Source: Eledone cirrhosa
Lineage: Eukaryota; Mollusca; Cephalopoda; Octopoda; Eledonidae
Reading direction: 5' to 3'
NCBI GenBank assembly: GCA_964016885.1
Contig: OZ024743.1
Location: forward strand, 77,545,541 to 77,609,540
DNA length: 64,000 bases
A program made the translations under genes and the position numbers. The notes under the pieces were generated by a model that saw nothing but the letters and a program-made list of their open reading frames with translations, was not told where the DNA came from and ran no database searches. Position 1 is the stretch's first letter. Every line of letters starts with the position of its first letter. Shown here in pieces: positions 30,283 through 42,589 of the stretch.

Positions 30283-33200
30283 ATTCACATACCCCCTTCT
30301 ACAGATTTCAGAGACTGGCACATACCCCCTTCTAAAGATACCAGAGACTGACACATACCCCCTTCTACAGATACCAGAGACTGACACATACCCCCTTCTA
30401 CAGATACCAGAGACTGACACATACCCCCTTCTACAGATACCAGAGACTGACACATACCGCCTTCTACAGATACCAGAGACTGGTACATACCCCCTTCTAC
30501 AGATACCTGAGACTGACACATACCCTTTTCCACAGATACGAGAGACTGGCACATACCCCATTCTAAAGATACCAGAGACTGGCACATACCCCCTTCTAAA
30601 GATACCAGAGACTGACACATACCTCCTTCTACAGATACCTGAGACTGACACATACCCCCTTCCACATATACCAGAGACTGGCACATACCCCCTTCTACAA
30701 ATACCAGAGACTGACACATACCCCCTTCTACATATACCAGAGACTGGCACATACACCCTTCTACAGATACCAGAGACTGGCACATAGCCCCTTCTACAGA
30801 TACCAGGGACTGGCACATACACCATTCTACAGATAACAAAGACTGGCACATACCCCCTTCTACAGATACCAGAGACTGGCACATAGCCCCTTCTACAGAT
30901 ACCAGGGACTGGCACATAGCACCCCTTCTACAGATAACAAAGACTGGCACATACCCCCTTCTACAGATATCAGAGACTGGCACATAGCCCCTTCTACAGA
31001 TACCAGGGACTGGCACATAGCACCCCTTCTACAGATAACAAAGACTGGCACATACCCCCTTCTACAGATATCAGAGACTGGCACATAGCCCCTTCTACAG
31101 ATACCAGGGACTGGCACATAGCACCTCTTCTACAGATAACAAAGACTGGCACATACCCCCTTCTACAGATACCAGAGACTGGCACATAGCCCCTTCTACA
31201 GATACCAGGGACTGGCACATAGCACCCCTTCTACAGATAACAAAGACTGGCACATACCCCCTTCTACAGATACCAGAGACTGGCACATAGCCCCTTCTAC
31301 AGATACCAGGGACTGGCACATAGCACCCCTTCTACAGATAACAAAGACTGGCACATACCCCCTTCTACAGATACCAGAGACTAGCACATAGCCCCTTCTA
31401 CAGATACCAGGGACTGGCACATAGCACCCCTTCTACAGATAACAAAGACTGGCACATACCCCCTTCTACAGATATCAGAGACTGGCACATACCCCCTTCT
31501 ACAGCTACCAGAGACTGGCACATACCCCCTTCTACAGATACTACAGACTGGCACATAGCCCCCCCCCCCCCCTTTTACAGATACCAAAGACTCGCACATA
31601 CCCCCTTCTAAAGATACCAGAAACTGGCACATACCCCCTTCTAAAGATACCAGAGACTGACACATACCCCCTTCTACAGATACCTGAGACTGACACATAC
31701 CCCCTTCCACAGATACCAGAGACTGGCACATACCCCCTTCTACATATACCAGAGACTGACACATACCCTCTTCTACATATACCAGAGACTGGCACATACC
31801 CCCTTCTACAGATACCAGAGACTGGCACATACCCCCTTCTACAGATACCAGGGACTGGCACATAGCACCCCTTCTACAGATAACAAAGACTGGCACATAC
31901 CCCCTTCTACAGATATCAGAGACTGGCACATACCCCTTCTACAGATACTACAGACTGGCACATAGCCCCCCCTTCTACAGATACCAAAGACTCGCACATA
32001 CCCCCCTTCTACAGATACCAGAGACTGACACATACCCCCTTCTACAGATACCAGAGACTGGTACATATCCCCTTCTACAGATACCTGAGACTGACACATA
32101 CCCCCTTCCACAGATACCAGAGACTGACACATACCACCTTCTACAGATACCAGAGACTGGCACATACCCCCTTCTACAGATACCAGAGATTGACACATAC
32201 CCCCTTCTACAGACACCAGAGACTGACACATACCCCCTTCTACATATACCAGAGACTGGCACATACCCCCTTCTACAGATACCAGAGACTGGCACATACC
32301 CCCTTCTACAGATACCAGAGACTGCACATACCCCCTTCTACAGACACCAGAGACTGACACATACCCCCTTCTACATATACCAGAGACTGGCACATACCCC
32401 CTTCTACATATACCAGAGACTGACACATACCCCCTTCTACATATACCAGAGACTGGCACATACCCCCTTCTACAGATACCAGAGACTGGCACATACCCCC
32501 TTCTACAGATACCAGGGACTGGCACATAGCACCCCTTCTACAGATAACAAAGACTGGCACATACCCCCTTCTACAGATATCAGAGACTGGCACATACCCC
32601 TTCTACAGATACTACAGACTGGCACATAGCCCCCCCCTTCTACAGATACCAAAGACTCGCACATACCCCCCTTCTACAGATACCAGAGACTGACACATAC
32701 CCCCTTCTACAGATACCAGAGACTGGTACATATCCCCTTCTACAGATACCTGAGACTGACACATACCACCTTCTACAGATACCAGAGACTGGCACATACC
32801 CCCTTCTACAGATACCAGAGATTGACACATACCCCCTTCTACAGACACCAGAGACTGACACATACCCCCTTCTACATATACCAGAGACTGGCACATACCC
32901 CCTTCTACAGATACCAGAGACTGGCACATACCCCCTTCTACAGATACCAGAGACTGCACATACCCCCTTCTACAGACACCAGAGACTGACACATACCCCC
33001 TTCTACATATACCAGAGACTGGCACATACCCCCTTCTACAGATACCAGAGACTGGCACATACCCCCTTCTACAGATACCAGAGACTGCACATACCCCCTT
33101 CTACAGACACCAGAGATTGACACATACCCCCTTCTACAGATACCAGAGACTGGCACATACCCCCTTCTACAGATACCAGAGACTGACACATACCCCCTTC

Positions 33201-33520
33201 TACAGACACCAGAGACTGACACATACCCCCTTCTACAGATACCAGAGACTGGCACATACCCCCTTCTACAGATACCAGAGACTGACACATACCCCCTTCT
33301 ACAGATACCAGAGACTGGCACATAACTCCTACAGAAACCAGAGACTGGCACATACCCCCTTTTACAGATACTACAGACTGGCAGATAACCCCTTCTACAG
33401 GTACCAGAGACTGGCACATACCCGCTTCTACAAATACCAGAGACTGGCACATACCCCCTTCTACAGATACCACATACTGGCACATAGCTCCCCTCTTCTA
33501 CAGATACCACAGACTGTCAT
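30283..33520. repeat. 33-bp minisatellite, about 97 units, with higher-order periods
   Basis: The unit is CTGGCACATACCCCCTTCTA + CAGATACCAGAGA (33 bases). The array fills about 3.2 kb. In 30900-31450 three units form a 101-base higher-order repeat (with AGCACCCC and AACAAAG variants) repeated at 101-base steps. Blocks of about 0.66 kb are duplicated (31.85-32.5 kb and 32.5-33.1 kb). Because 33 is a multiple of three, both strands have long frames (LLQIPETDTYP on plus, GICRRGYVPVS on minus), but the 101-base blocks and a C run at 31559-31572 shift the frames, so coding is unlikely. Confidence 0.95.
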
Positions 33521-33774
33521 ACTATCAGCACTACCCCATGTATCAGACATGGCCACACAATTCTTTTGACCGAACACACACACACACACACATAACTCCA
33601 TCAAGCCACCACTACACTTAGTGAACATTCTTTTGCGTACTTCAGCTCCCCTCCCTCCTCTTCCCATTACTGTTAATTTTCATTTTTTTAATTTTGTTTG
33701 ATATTATTATCTTGAGAGAAGGTACCAGCATACTCTTTTGTTGCTAGTAGCTAGTTCAAATTACTTGGCAATGT
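33521..33774. other. Spacer, no gene
   Basis: It contains a short (CA)n (33574-33592) and T-rich sequence. Nothing else is recognised. Confidence 0.6.
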
Positions 33775-35110
33775 GTGTCATATTGAATGAATAGAAACAC
33801 ACACACACACATACGTGTACACCAGGTCGGAACAGAGAGGAGCCGAACTCCATCTCTCTCTCTATTATGCGCAAATGGGGTCCCACTGACTGGCCGCCCC
33901 ACGGTCCCGGCGGACAGAATGAAAAAGGCGTTTCCTCTGAGGATAGTGAGAGAGATGCGCTGGAAGAGCCATTCCATCTCGTGAGGCTCACACTTGCGGC
34001 TAGCCTGCTCAGCGCCTATGGTGGTAAGTAAGGAGGTAGCCCTAGGGCCAAGGACACCAGACGTCGCCACTGCTAGGGGTTCAACTGCAAACCTGTCGGA
34101 GAGCAACCGGTACTTGGAGAGTTTACCCTCCTCAGCCTCAAGTGCAGCAGAGCTTGAGTTAGTCGCAGACTGCACCAGGTTGCCGCTGAAGAATGTCTCG
34201 CTGCATGTAGCGTCCCAAACGAGGGGTTTACCACCGCGGAACGGGAGGATGGTCATGCCGTCTGGCCTTTTGCCGTCTCCGCTGTGCAGCCCTACCGGCT
34301 CGAGCTGAGAGGGGAAGGTGACCGGCACTGTAGCGACAGGACAGCGGGTGGAGGCCGACATGGCGTGGAAGGCGGCCGGCACTTTGGGGACAGGACAGCG
34401 GGTGGAGGCCGAAAGAGTCTACGGTGGATCCGCAGCGACATTTGTGTGGCTCGCAGATCCGGAGGTCAAACCCCAGGGAAACCCCGATGCACAGGCTATC
34501 ATTGTCCAGCTGCGTGCCTGTGGAGAAGGAGGGTAAGGCATAGAGCCAGGCACCGCTGTAGGTTGTGAGGCTGAGCGATAACAAGAAAGGCGGTGCTGGT
34601 CGTGCTGGGGTGCTAGCCTGTCTGAGGCTAGGTTTCACTGGATGGTATCCCAAATACTCGGGAGGCGGGGAGGACATGATATCAACACGGGAAGAAGGAG
34701 AAGGACAGTCTCATGGGCTGAGTCCAAGCCAGTTTCACGTCTCACAGGTGGCCTCACGATCCTCAATCACAGTGGGTTCCATTGTGTTTTGGAGAACCTT
34801 GTTGATGAGGACGCGGCATTAGGTTACCGACGACAGAAACGCTGGCAAAGCCAGTGAGACCGGAAACCGGAGGCCACCATTTCTAACAGGTAAGGTGGCC
34901 TGTTGCCATCCAAGGTCGTCAAACCGGACCCTGTAAATCTCCTCAGCTGCTCTCGGATACAAGTGTCGAGGTCAGCAAGGAGAGATGGGTGGTTGTAGCA
35001 AGGAGCGCTACGCGGAGTGTAGAGGAACTTCGGCATGGCGAAGCAGTACCTCAACAAGAAGAAGGCTGGGTGGGCGTCAATCATGCCCAGTCTGCTCGTG
35101 AGGGTCTTGA
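33775..35110 (-). pseudogene. Relic LINE C-terminus with restriction-like endonuclease-type motif
   Basis: Minus strand, several frames. From the right: HPAFFLLRYCFAMPKFLYTP, RSAPCY (35080-34985, RT thumb); YSGAWLYALPS; ICEPHKCRCG (cysteine/histidine cluster, about 34455); FGLHPLSC; then GKRPDGMTILPFRGGKPLVW and DATCSETFF (about 34270-34195), whose R-P-D ... W-D spacing looks like a PD-(D/E)xK nuclease; and ISLTILRGNAFFIL near 33930. This arrangement is common at the end of a LINE-type protein found in many molluscs. A local duplication of about 60 bases (34316-34400) repeats the GLHPLSC...SAG segment and breaks the frame. Clade not determined. Confidence 0.65.
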
Positions 35111-35458
35111 GCTACTGAAGCCTAGATGTGTGTGTGTGTATCTGATAAATATTTACGTGAAGATGTGTGTGTATGTAACTTACTAAAGCCTAGTGTACGT
35201 AACGAACGCGCAAACACACACACACTCATACAAAATGTGACGTCGTGGACATGTTATAAAACGTTCGTTTACTTATAGGTGACTATACTAAATTATTTTA
35301 GATAAAATGTTATATTGTTTTAATCCAAATGAATATAAAAATTACATGTTGTTAATCCCCGGGTCTAATACTTATTACCATGCAAAATTTGATTTGATTT
35401 GAGCAGTTTGAGAATGCACAAGGAAAAGACAGACAGAGAGACAAAGAATTGTATATAT
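35111..35458. other. Non-coding spacer
   Basis: TG repeats (35128-35140, 35165-35175), AT-rich sequence and ACAGACAGAGAGACA at 35430. No gene is seen. Confidence 0.5.
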
Positions 35459-35495
35459 ATACTAGACCACATGTGACCCGTTGGGTCACTTTCAC
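35459..35495 (-). mobile_element. Helitron-like 3' terminus
   Basis: Minus strand: perfect hairpin GTGACCC-AAC-GGGTCAC (7 bp), then ATGTGGT and CTAGT followed by ATATAT. Helitrons end in CTRR with a short hairpin about ten bases upstream and insert next to T in AT sites, as here. The body upstream (35496-35660) is AT-rich and not recognisable. Confidence 0.62.
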
Positions 35496-35654
35496 TTTAA
35501 AATATTATTTTAAAATCATGTTCACTTAAAAATAATTTTTAAATAATTAAAATATACACAGACATGTAGATATTGTGAAATGAAAGTAGAAGGCCCATAT
35601 ATATATACGTGTGTGTATGTATATATATAAATGTGTGTGTTTGTATATATATAT

Positions 35655-36452
35655 ATTGTATTATGTATGTCATTAACATACACTACGTATCACCTAATAC
35701 CACTTCTACTCTTCAATCCTCTATATCTATATTTATAACCAGGTATTCCCCACCAATCGTGTTATCTATAGTTAATTTGCTACACCTTGATCTGTATTTT
35801 ATTTCTTCTGTATTTTGATTTCTTCGATATGTTCTTATTTACTTCCATTTTTACTCCCACAATTACCACCCTGGGTATGACAGCATTCTAGTCATTTTAT
35901 TCTCCTTATATACTTATGTTTGTACTCATCTGTTACCTAAAATTAGCACACGAGACTAGAATATTCGTTTCTGTACCCTTTATATCTGTTTATCTTTAAT
36001 TACTCCCCCTACCCACACAGGACTTACACTGCATATAAATTCAAATAACCCGGACTAACTTGGGATTGAATATAGTCTTTTAGCTGATTTATAGTAATGA
36101 CTAGCAGAATGGCCGGGCGTTGCTCGGGATTCTAAACATAGATTGGCATGTTTATCCCTCTTCTCTGAAATAGTACAGGCATGACCTAAAAGCAGGACGA
36201 AATACACTAATACTAACAGGTAGAGTAATGAGTAAATTCGTCAGTGATGCATGTGATTTCCCAACCGTTGACGATGTAATTACTGGCCTTGTGCCAAAAG
36301 TAGTGGGACTTTTTGGGTGGCATATCGTCAGGAACAATGACGATAGCCCGCCTGTGCTTTCGTGAAATAAATACGTTTGTTTATATTTTGTTTTTGTGTA
36401 TGCAAAAATATCTGTACACGAATATTTATATATATATATATTTCCGGTCCAG
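35655..36452 (-). mobile_element. Isolated piece of the array unit with Helitron-like 3' end
   Basis: 35660-36430 matches 41600-42360 of unit A closely. It includes the word ACTAGCAGAATGGCCGGGCG (36100-36119); on the minus strand this is hairpin CCGAGC-AAC-GCCCGG (one mismatch), eight bases and CTAGT. The word GGCCTTGTGCCAAAAGTAG at 36283 is SINE-derived. It shows that the duplicated region extends, in part, left of 38.9 kb. Confidence 0.68.
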
Positions 36453-36484
36453 ACCCATGCTAGCGTGGAAGATGGACGTTAAAC

Positions 36485-36555
<71 letters not shown>
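36453..36555 (+). repeat. Cephalopod tail word with (GAT)n and (AT)n
   Basis: CCAGACCCATGCTAGCGTGG, AAGATGGACGTTAAACGATG then about 13 GAT units and (AT)n. The same short cassette lies at 42452-42511, 48922-48996, 52706-52770 and 59202-59274. Confidence 0.85.
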
Positions 36556-36556
<1 letters not shown>

Positions 36557-36579
36557 GTGTACATATTTATATTTAAGTA

Positions 36580-36868
36580 ACAGCCGTACTAAGAGTGGGA
36601 AATGAAATTTCGTTTCATTTTTTCAGTTATATATATATAATATTAAGGATACTATTTATGGTTATGTATATACTAACACTTTTTATAGTTATGTATATTT
36701 TAAACCCTAAACAGTGAAGGTCAGTATTTTATTACTACCTTATTACCAGTAAGATAAATAGCTCAATGTAATAATATCAGTTGTTCTACAGGGCACTTAT
36801 ATAGAATATAGCCATAATGCAATACCTAGCAACCAGACTTCTACACAACATAATAACCGGCAGGTTAA
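36580..36868. other. Shared block of palindrome words
   Basis: 36580-36630 is a copy of the 19.07-kb palindrome arm, and 36630-36800 is the reverse complement of about 17610-17785, so fragments of the 17-19 kb region recur here. Non-coding. Confidence 0.7.
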
Positions 36869-37290
36869 CATCTAAAATAATTGTAATTGTAGATCTAATA
36901 GAACCTGCCCTTTAGATAAAAAACTGCTTAATCAAGGACATCATATACTCATGCACCGTCATAACTAGCAACTCTTCTGAAACCTATATAGGCTCTACTT
37001 CGAACTGCTTCAAAACCAGATACAATTCACACCTCCATACTTTAAAAAAAAACACAGTTTAGCCAACTCCACTTCACTATCTAGCTACATACACTATCTA
37101 AAAACTAGAAATAGATCTTATACACTTAAATGGGAAGTGATAGATAAGGCGGCATCGTACAAATCACCTAATAAATTCTGTAACCTCTGTCTACTAGAGA
37201 CCCATACTATAATCTTGTCAAATATAACCTCCTTAATAAAAAACCGGCACTCCTTCCAAAACTTTAAACCCAATATATAACAATGTCAGA
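36869..37290 (+). pseudogene. GIY-YIG endonuclease ORF relic, second copy of the type
   Basis: NNCNCRSNRTCPLDKKLLNQ (36875-36935), then after a frameshift DIIYSCTVITSNSSETYIGS at about 36936-36995 with both GIY-type (IIY) and YIG strands. FKTRYNSHLHTLKK follows, with the conserved R and N-H, then a stop, ASYKSPNKFCNLCLLETHTI and SLIKNRHSFQNF. The C-x-C...C head, nuclease core and C-x2-C tail match the relic at 21.1 kb in order. Several stops and shifts; no RT upstream. Probably from a PLE-related element. Confidence 0.7.
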
Positions 37291-38770
37291 CTTGAACCCA
37301 TCACCACTTCTAACACCACACCCCAAGGGCACACCTTACACCACAACTCCACAGTCTCTGAGCCACCCTATCTCGACACAAATCATTCCATCTATCTATA
37401 ACTTTATACCCTAGAAATATCCCCATAAACACCTACTTTTAGTATAATTACTTTCAATTACTTAGAATTATATAGTGATACAATACAGTCTATATAAGCT
37501 TTAAATACCAGATTCGACAATGAATTATATATGCAATTGTATTTATATGTATGGAGTGATAACATTGGATATATATAAGATTAATTTATTAACATAAGAG
37601 ATCTGTCTAACTTATATGTTGAGTGCAATGAATTATGTATGAATAGTATGTGAGTTATATATGCAAGTATAACTTGATGGATAGATTAATGACATTGTAA
37701 ATGAGGGATGTATTTGTCTGCCCTAGAGATGTATTTGGCTTTGCCATGCAAACAACCATACGCTGCTCCAGAACTTACCAGGGGTTATGTAGACATAATT
37801 CTAATAGGTCCCCTGACATGTTCTGAGAGTAAACTACATTTGCAGTGAACTTTGATATAAAGATATGGCTCTTTGTATGGAGTATTCAGTTATAGCACTG
37901 TATGATAGGGAGTAATCATCCTAATATAGATACCTTTAGTACATCATGATAGAGTAGACTGTATTTAAAATTGGAAACTTGATATAAATATATAACCGTC
38001 TATATAAGGGACTCAATTGAGGCGCCTTATAATGTTAGAACAATGAATTTAGTCATGGAAATCAGCTAGTTACCTCCCCTTACGCATTAACTCCCCTTAA
38101 TTACACACATACTTCCGGATAATAAACCGCTGTAAATTCTCGCAGCAGAATCAACCTATTCTATAAATTTGGATTAAATAACACTGAACCGCAAAAAGCT
38201 AAAATAATTTAATTCAATGCATCTAACATCCAATACGGAATGTTCGTTACTTATGTGATGGATGTAAATACTATTTATTACTTTTCCTGAATGTGAAAAT
38301 GGTGGTGGATACGAAAACCATAACTTTCTTTTGCTTCTCCTTTTTATTTTTATTTTCCTGCACACATACTTTTTTTTATTATATACAAAAAATACCTTAC
38401 CACTACAACCACCATAATACTCTTACTTACCCGATTAAAGTGCTTGTATTACATGTAACACCCTGCCACACAATAATCATATATAAATGAGACACACTTG
38501 CATGCCCCACGTGTAACTAACGCATACACTAACTACTACATCTGACTAACAAACTATCCTCTTGCTTTATCTGTGTTAACTGCCGAATGTATTTTAATTT
38601 TGTTTTAATTTTGTTTTAATTTTAATTTTGATTTTGATTTTGAATTTGAATTGCTATACAGAAATAATATAGTATAATATATGTCACTCCACTGTACATC
38701 AATATATATATATGTATCTGTATGTCTCTTGCGTTGGAAAGGAGGTCAATTACGTGTACAAATATTGAAA
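37291..38770. other. AT-rich non-coding stretch
   Basis: No gene is recognised. The words TTTTAATTTTG and GATTTTGATTTTG form a small repeat at 38590-38650. The first part may be 3' UTR of the GIY-YIG relic element. Confidence 0.5.
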
Positions 38771-38836
38771 AATGCTCCGAAGAAACCAAGCCAAGGTTTG
38801 GATGAAACAATTGTAAGTGAATAAATGCTTTGAACA
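38768..38836 (+). other. Hammerhead-like motif, one core base changed
   Basis: CCGAAGA (38777-38783) stands where CTGAAGA is expected (U4 to C). Helix II is AACCAA/TTGGAT with one mismatch around GCCAAGGT. Then GAAA, a self-complementary helix III ACAATTGT, A at position 17 (GUA site), and helix I GCT/AGT. The order and spacing are right, but the core change and short helix I make activity doubtful. Confidence 0.45.
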
Positions 38837-39382
38837 TAGCTTTGATTCTTGTGAATTCTATATATATATATATATAAATAACAGATTAAAGTTTAAGCAA
38901 AGAATCGCTGCTTTCACCCTTAACGGGATCTTCTGAAACTAAAAAAAAAATCAATCTGTGAATGCAGAAGTAAATATTTCGAAAAACGTTGCAACCGAAG
39001 GAAAACAGGAAGACGATACTTTGGTTCGTGAAGACGTTCCCTGGCAATGAACGGAAAATAGCGAAGATAATACGTCAGCAATGAGAACAATATTTGTCAT
39101 AATGTTGTAATGCAGACAGCTAGACATACAGACAGATCTTATAAGGGCGCGACGTTATAGCTATGTATCTATCTAAAAGGACAGACTAAGAAAGACAGAG
39201 AGATCGCTAACCGGCGCCTAATGCGGTCCATAGGGCATTGAAAATGTGAAATATATTCTGCTCAAAATCACTCACACGACCATAAGTATTACATGTGTAA
39301 AGTTTGAAAAAAACCGGTTGGGTGGTTCTCGAGTTTTAGGGAGTCAGACAGACAGACATTCTCTGTTTTAGATATATTTATA

Positions 39383-39420
39383 ACTAGCAGTGGTACCCGG
39401 CGTTGCATGGGATAAGGTAT
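39383..39420 (-). mobile_element. Helitron-like 3' end, repeated in every unit
   Basis: Minus strand: CCC-AT-GC-AAC-GC-C-GGG, TACCACTG, CTAGT, then TATAAATATA and TCTAAAACAGAGAATGTCTG, which looks like the 5' start of the next element (TC...). The same junction lies at about 49520, 59799 and 62659. In units B and B' the end reads TTAGT (near 45325 and 55575), a mutated terminus. It suggests Helitron-like or HINE elements joined head to tail on the minus strand. Confidence 0.6.
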
Positions 39421-39659
39421 TTTGGAATGCGGGCAGCCAACAGACCTAATCGTGGAAAAACTGCATGCCTGGACAATATGTAAAGAAAATAAACCGAATA
39501 CTCTGATGGCTGGATAATCTTTAAGATTTTCCTCTATGAAGCAGGAAAAATGCAGGTTTTCACCTAGGGGATCAAGAAAATGAATTTTTTTATGTGCATA
39601 ATATGCCTTGAAAATTTGGGGAAAATCGGTTAGACGTAACGCCTCAAGAAAGACCTAAA

Positions 39660-40025
39660 AAGATTTTTAAAATGAAGTTTTTCACCTAATGCGGGCCCTA
39701 GGAATCAAAAAGTTGGATTTTCTTTACTCACGGTATGAAGAAGAGACTGACTAATACATAGTTACAATTTCAAGGAAATCGATCTGACGTAACGCCTCAA
39801 AAAAGCCCTAAAAAGCTAAAAAAAATGAAGTTTTTCACCTAATGCGGGCCCTTGGGAATCAAGAAGTTGGATTTTCTTTACTCACGGTATGAAGAAGAGA
39901 CTGACTAATACATAGTTACAATTTCAAGGAAATCGATCTGACGTAACGCCTCAAAAAACCCCTAAAAAGCTGAAAAAACCGCAGTTTTTCACCTAATGCG
40001 GGCCCTAGGTATTCAAAAAGTTGAA
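39660..40025. repeat. Tandem repeat of about 150 bp within the unit
   Basis: The period contains TTTTTCACCTAATGCGGGCC, AAAGTTGGATTTTCTTTAC, GACTGACTAATACATAGTT and ATCGATCTGACGTAACGCC. Copy number differs per unit: 2-3 here, 2 at 45500-45780, 4 at 49815-50300, 2 at 55750-56030, 7-8 at 60100-61205 and 2-3 at 62965-63300. Central minisatellites of this size are known in non-autonomous Helitrons. Confidence 0.9.
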
Positions 40026-40677
40026 TTAAATATATAGCTATTAAATAATATTATGCCATGTAATAATAACATCAACGACAATAATAATAATAATGATGTA
40101 TCTTGTTGTAACAGGGAAGGTATGGTTTGTTATATCAATAAATGTAAGTTGAATTGAGGTTCGGCTGTAAGTCTCAGGTTCTGTTGTTGCAGTGATAATA
40201 ACTCTGGAAAGGATCTTTCCATATCACATTTAAAGGCAATGGCTGTGGTAAATAGGATCACAAGATTTTACAATGTTTTTACATAATTTATTTACAAACC
40301 GATTACAAAGATTGAGCTGGGTTGAGCTGGCATGCCAAAACAAATGAATAAACAAATTAAGAGTTTAGAAGGTACGGTCAACTGGCTGAAATGCTGGCCA
40401 GGCTGCAGTTATGTTGTTGTCGTTACACATTGGCTAGTGGTTGCGGGGCAAAAGAAAAATGGTTGTTTACCTTTCCACAGTTGAAGCAACAAGAGATATA
40501 ATTTATCGAAAGTAGCGAGACAGTCTCAGTTTAGGCGGAAGTTGAAAACACATATCCGTGCCCGGATCACGATTGGCCTGACTTGGCCTATCAATGCGCC
40601 AAAGGAAAGTAGTTTGCTACAGTCTGTTTACTTATTTCATCAGATTTTTCTACTTTTAAACTTCACACCACGGGTGT

Positions 40678-41385
40678 GAATAACTAGTAATCGTTTGGTA
40701 CACGCGATGATCCGATGACTATGACGGCCTTCCCGCCTGCACGCCCAGCGCTTGAGTAGATCAACCTTCCTAGAGTGCTTGGAAAAATAAACTTCTCTTT
40801 CTTTCTGTTAACGAAAATACTCGGAACGGCTGACACCCTCTTGGGCCCTGGGCGAGCTTGGAATCCGCCGCGTCCCCTGTTATTGACCGCCAAACAGCAC
40901 TCTTAATTTTTAAGCTTAATCTTTAGTCCTAAATTTAAATTCTACCCTAAAAATGTATCATGAATATCAAAAGTATATTTAACTTTTACATAAATGCCTC
41001 CTTCTACTAGTCCTTTAAATAAATCCCCCACTAGCGTGAATAACTAGTAATCGTTTGGTATACGCGATTATCAGCCGACGGTGACGGACTTCCCGCTAGC
41101 ACATCCGGCGCTTGAGTCGGCTAACCTTCCTGGAGTGCTTGGAAAAATAAATGTATATTTCTTTCGGTAGACGAAAATACTCGGAACGGTTGACACGCCA
41201 TTGGGCCCTTGGTGGGCTGGGAGTCGGTCACGTCACTGTTATTGACCGCCAAACGGTACTCTTAAATTTGGGCTTAATCTTACTTTTTTAATCTTAACTT
41301 TATATTCTACCCTGAAACCTTATTATGACTATCAATAATACATTTAACCGTTTCATAAATGCTTCCTTCTGCAAATTCTTTAACT
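40678..41385. repeat. Two diverged 358-bp tandem copies
   Basis: TGTGAATAACTAGTAATCGT, TTGGTACACGCGAT (40676) returns at 41034 with TTGGTATACGCGAT. Both copies contain GGCGCTTGAGT-like words, GAGTGCTTGGAAAAATAAA, CGAAAATACTCGGAACGG and TTATTGACCGCCAAAC. The pair is present at 46645-47350, 50970-51670 and 56895-57600. ACTAGT at the start may again be a Helitron-type end. The small frames here are not conserved as proteins. Confidence 0.88.
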
Positions 41386-42358
41386 AAATCTCCCAATTTT
41401 TAACCTAAACCTTACTTTAGGCGGTCATTAACCTACACTACGTATCACCTGATATCACTCCTACTCTTCTATCCCCTATATCTATATTTATAACCGGGTA
41501 TTCCCCAACCGTTTTATCTATTTTTTTATTTGCTACACCTTGATCTATATTTTATTTCTTCTGTATTTTGATTTCTTTGTATGTCATTAACATATTGTAT
41601 TTTATATGTCATTAACATACACTACGTATCACCTCATACCACTTCTACTCTTCAATCTTCTATATCTATATTTAAAACCAAGTATTCCCCACCAACCGTG
41701 TTATCTATAGTTAATTTGCTACACCTTGATCTGTATTTTATTTCTTCTGTATTTTGATTTCTTCGATATGTTCTTATTTACTTCCATTTTTACTCCCACA
41801 ATTACCACCCTGGGTATGACAGCATTTTATTCCTTTAATTCTCCTCATATACTTATGCTTTTACTCATCTGTTACCTAAAATTAGCACACGAGACTAGAA
41901 TATTCGTTTCTGTACCCTTTATATCTGTTTATCTTTAATTACTCTCCCTACCCACACAGGACTTACACTGCATATAAATTCAAATAATCCGGACTAACTT
42001 GGGATTGAATATAGTCTTTTAGCTGATTTATAGTAATGACTAGCAGAATGGCCGGGCGTTGCTCGGGATTCTAAACATAGATTGGCATGTTTATCCCTCT
42101 TCTCTGAAATAGTACAGGCATGACCTAAAAGCAGGACGAAATACACTAAGACTAACAGGTAGAGTAATGAGTAAATTCGTCAGTGATGCATGTGATTTCC
42201 GAACCGTTGACTATGTAATTACTGGCCTTGTGCCAAAAGTAGTGGGACTTTTTGGGTGGCATATCGTCAGGAACAATGACGATAGGCCGCCTGTGCTTTC
42301 GTGAAATAAATACGTTTGTTTATATTTTGTTTTTGTGTATGCAAAAATATCTGTACAC

Positions 42359-42360
<2 letters not shown>

Positions 42361-42449
<89 letters not shown>

Positions 42450-42508
42450 CCGTTCAGACCCATGCTAGCGTGGAAGATGAACGTTAAACAATGATGATGA
42501 TGATGATG

Positions 42509-42587
<79 letters not shown>
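42361..42587. repeat. (TA)n - tail cassette - (TA)n
   Basis: About 85 bases TA, the cephalopod tail cassette with GAT repeats (42448-42511) and about 75 bases TA. The LINE insertion follows directly. Confidence 0.95.

Positions 42588-42589
<2 letters not shown>

Noticed and set aside
30262..33510. Many long open frames on both strands (peptide repeats of 11 residues)
   Set aside because: They follow from a 33-base period without stop codons. 101-base blocks and homopolymers change the frame, and no start context or domain exists.
34228..34677. Independent host gene with Cys/His cluster
   Set aside because: The order of motifs and upstream RT thumb place it in a decayed LINE; frames overlap and are broken by a 60-base duplication.
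36327..36345. CTGACGA in reverse at the CGTCAGG word of every array unit
   Set aside because: No GAAA in the required position downstream; chance match.
40684..40893. 69-codon minus-strand frame (also 50973; altered at 46608 and 56857)
   Set aside because: The frame is not maintained between units A and B or between the two 358-bp copies.
41726..41938. 70-codon frame conserved in four array units (also 47694, 52015, 57943)
   Set aside because: Conservation is explained by recent duplication. It is a hydrophobic AT-rich translation, and differences between copies are not biased to synonymous sites as far as I can see.
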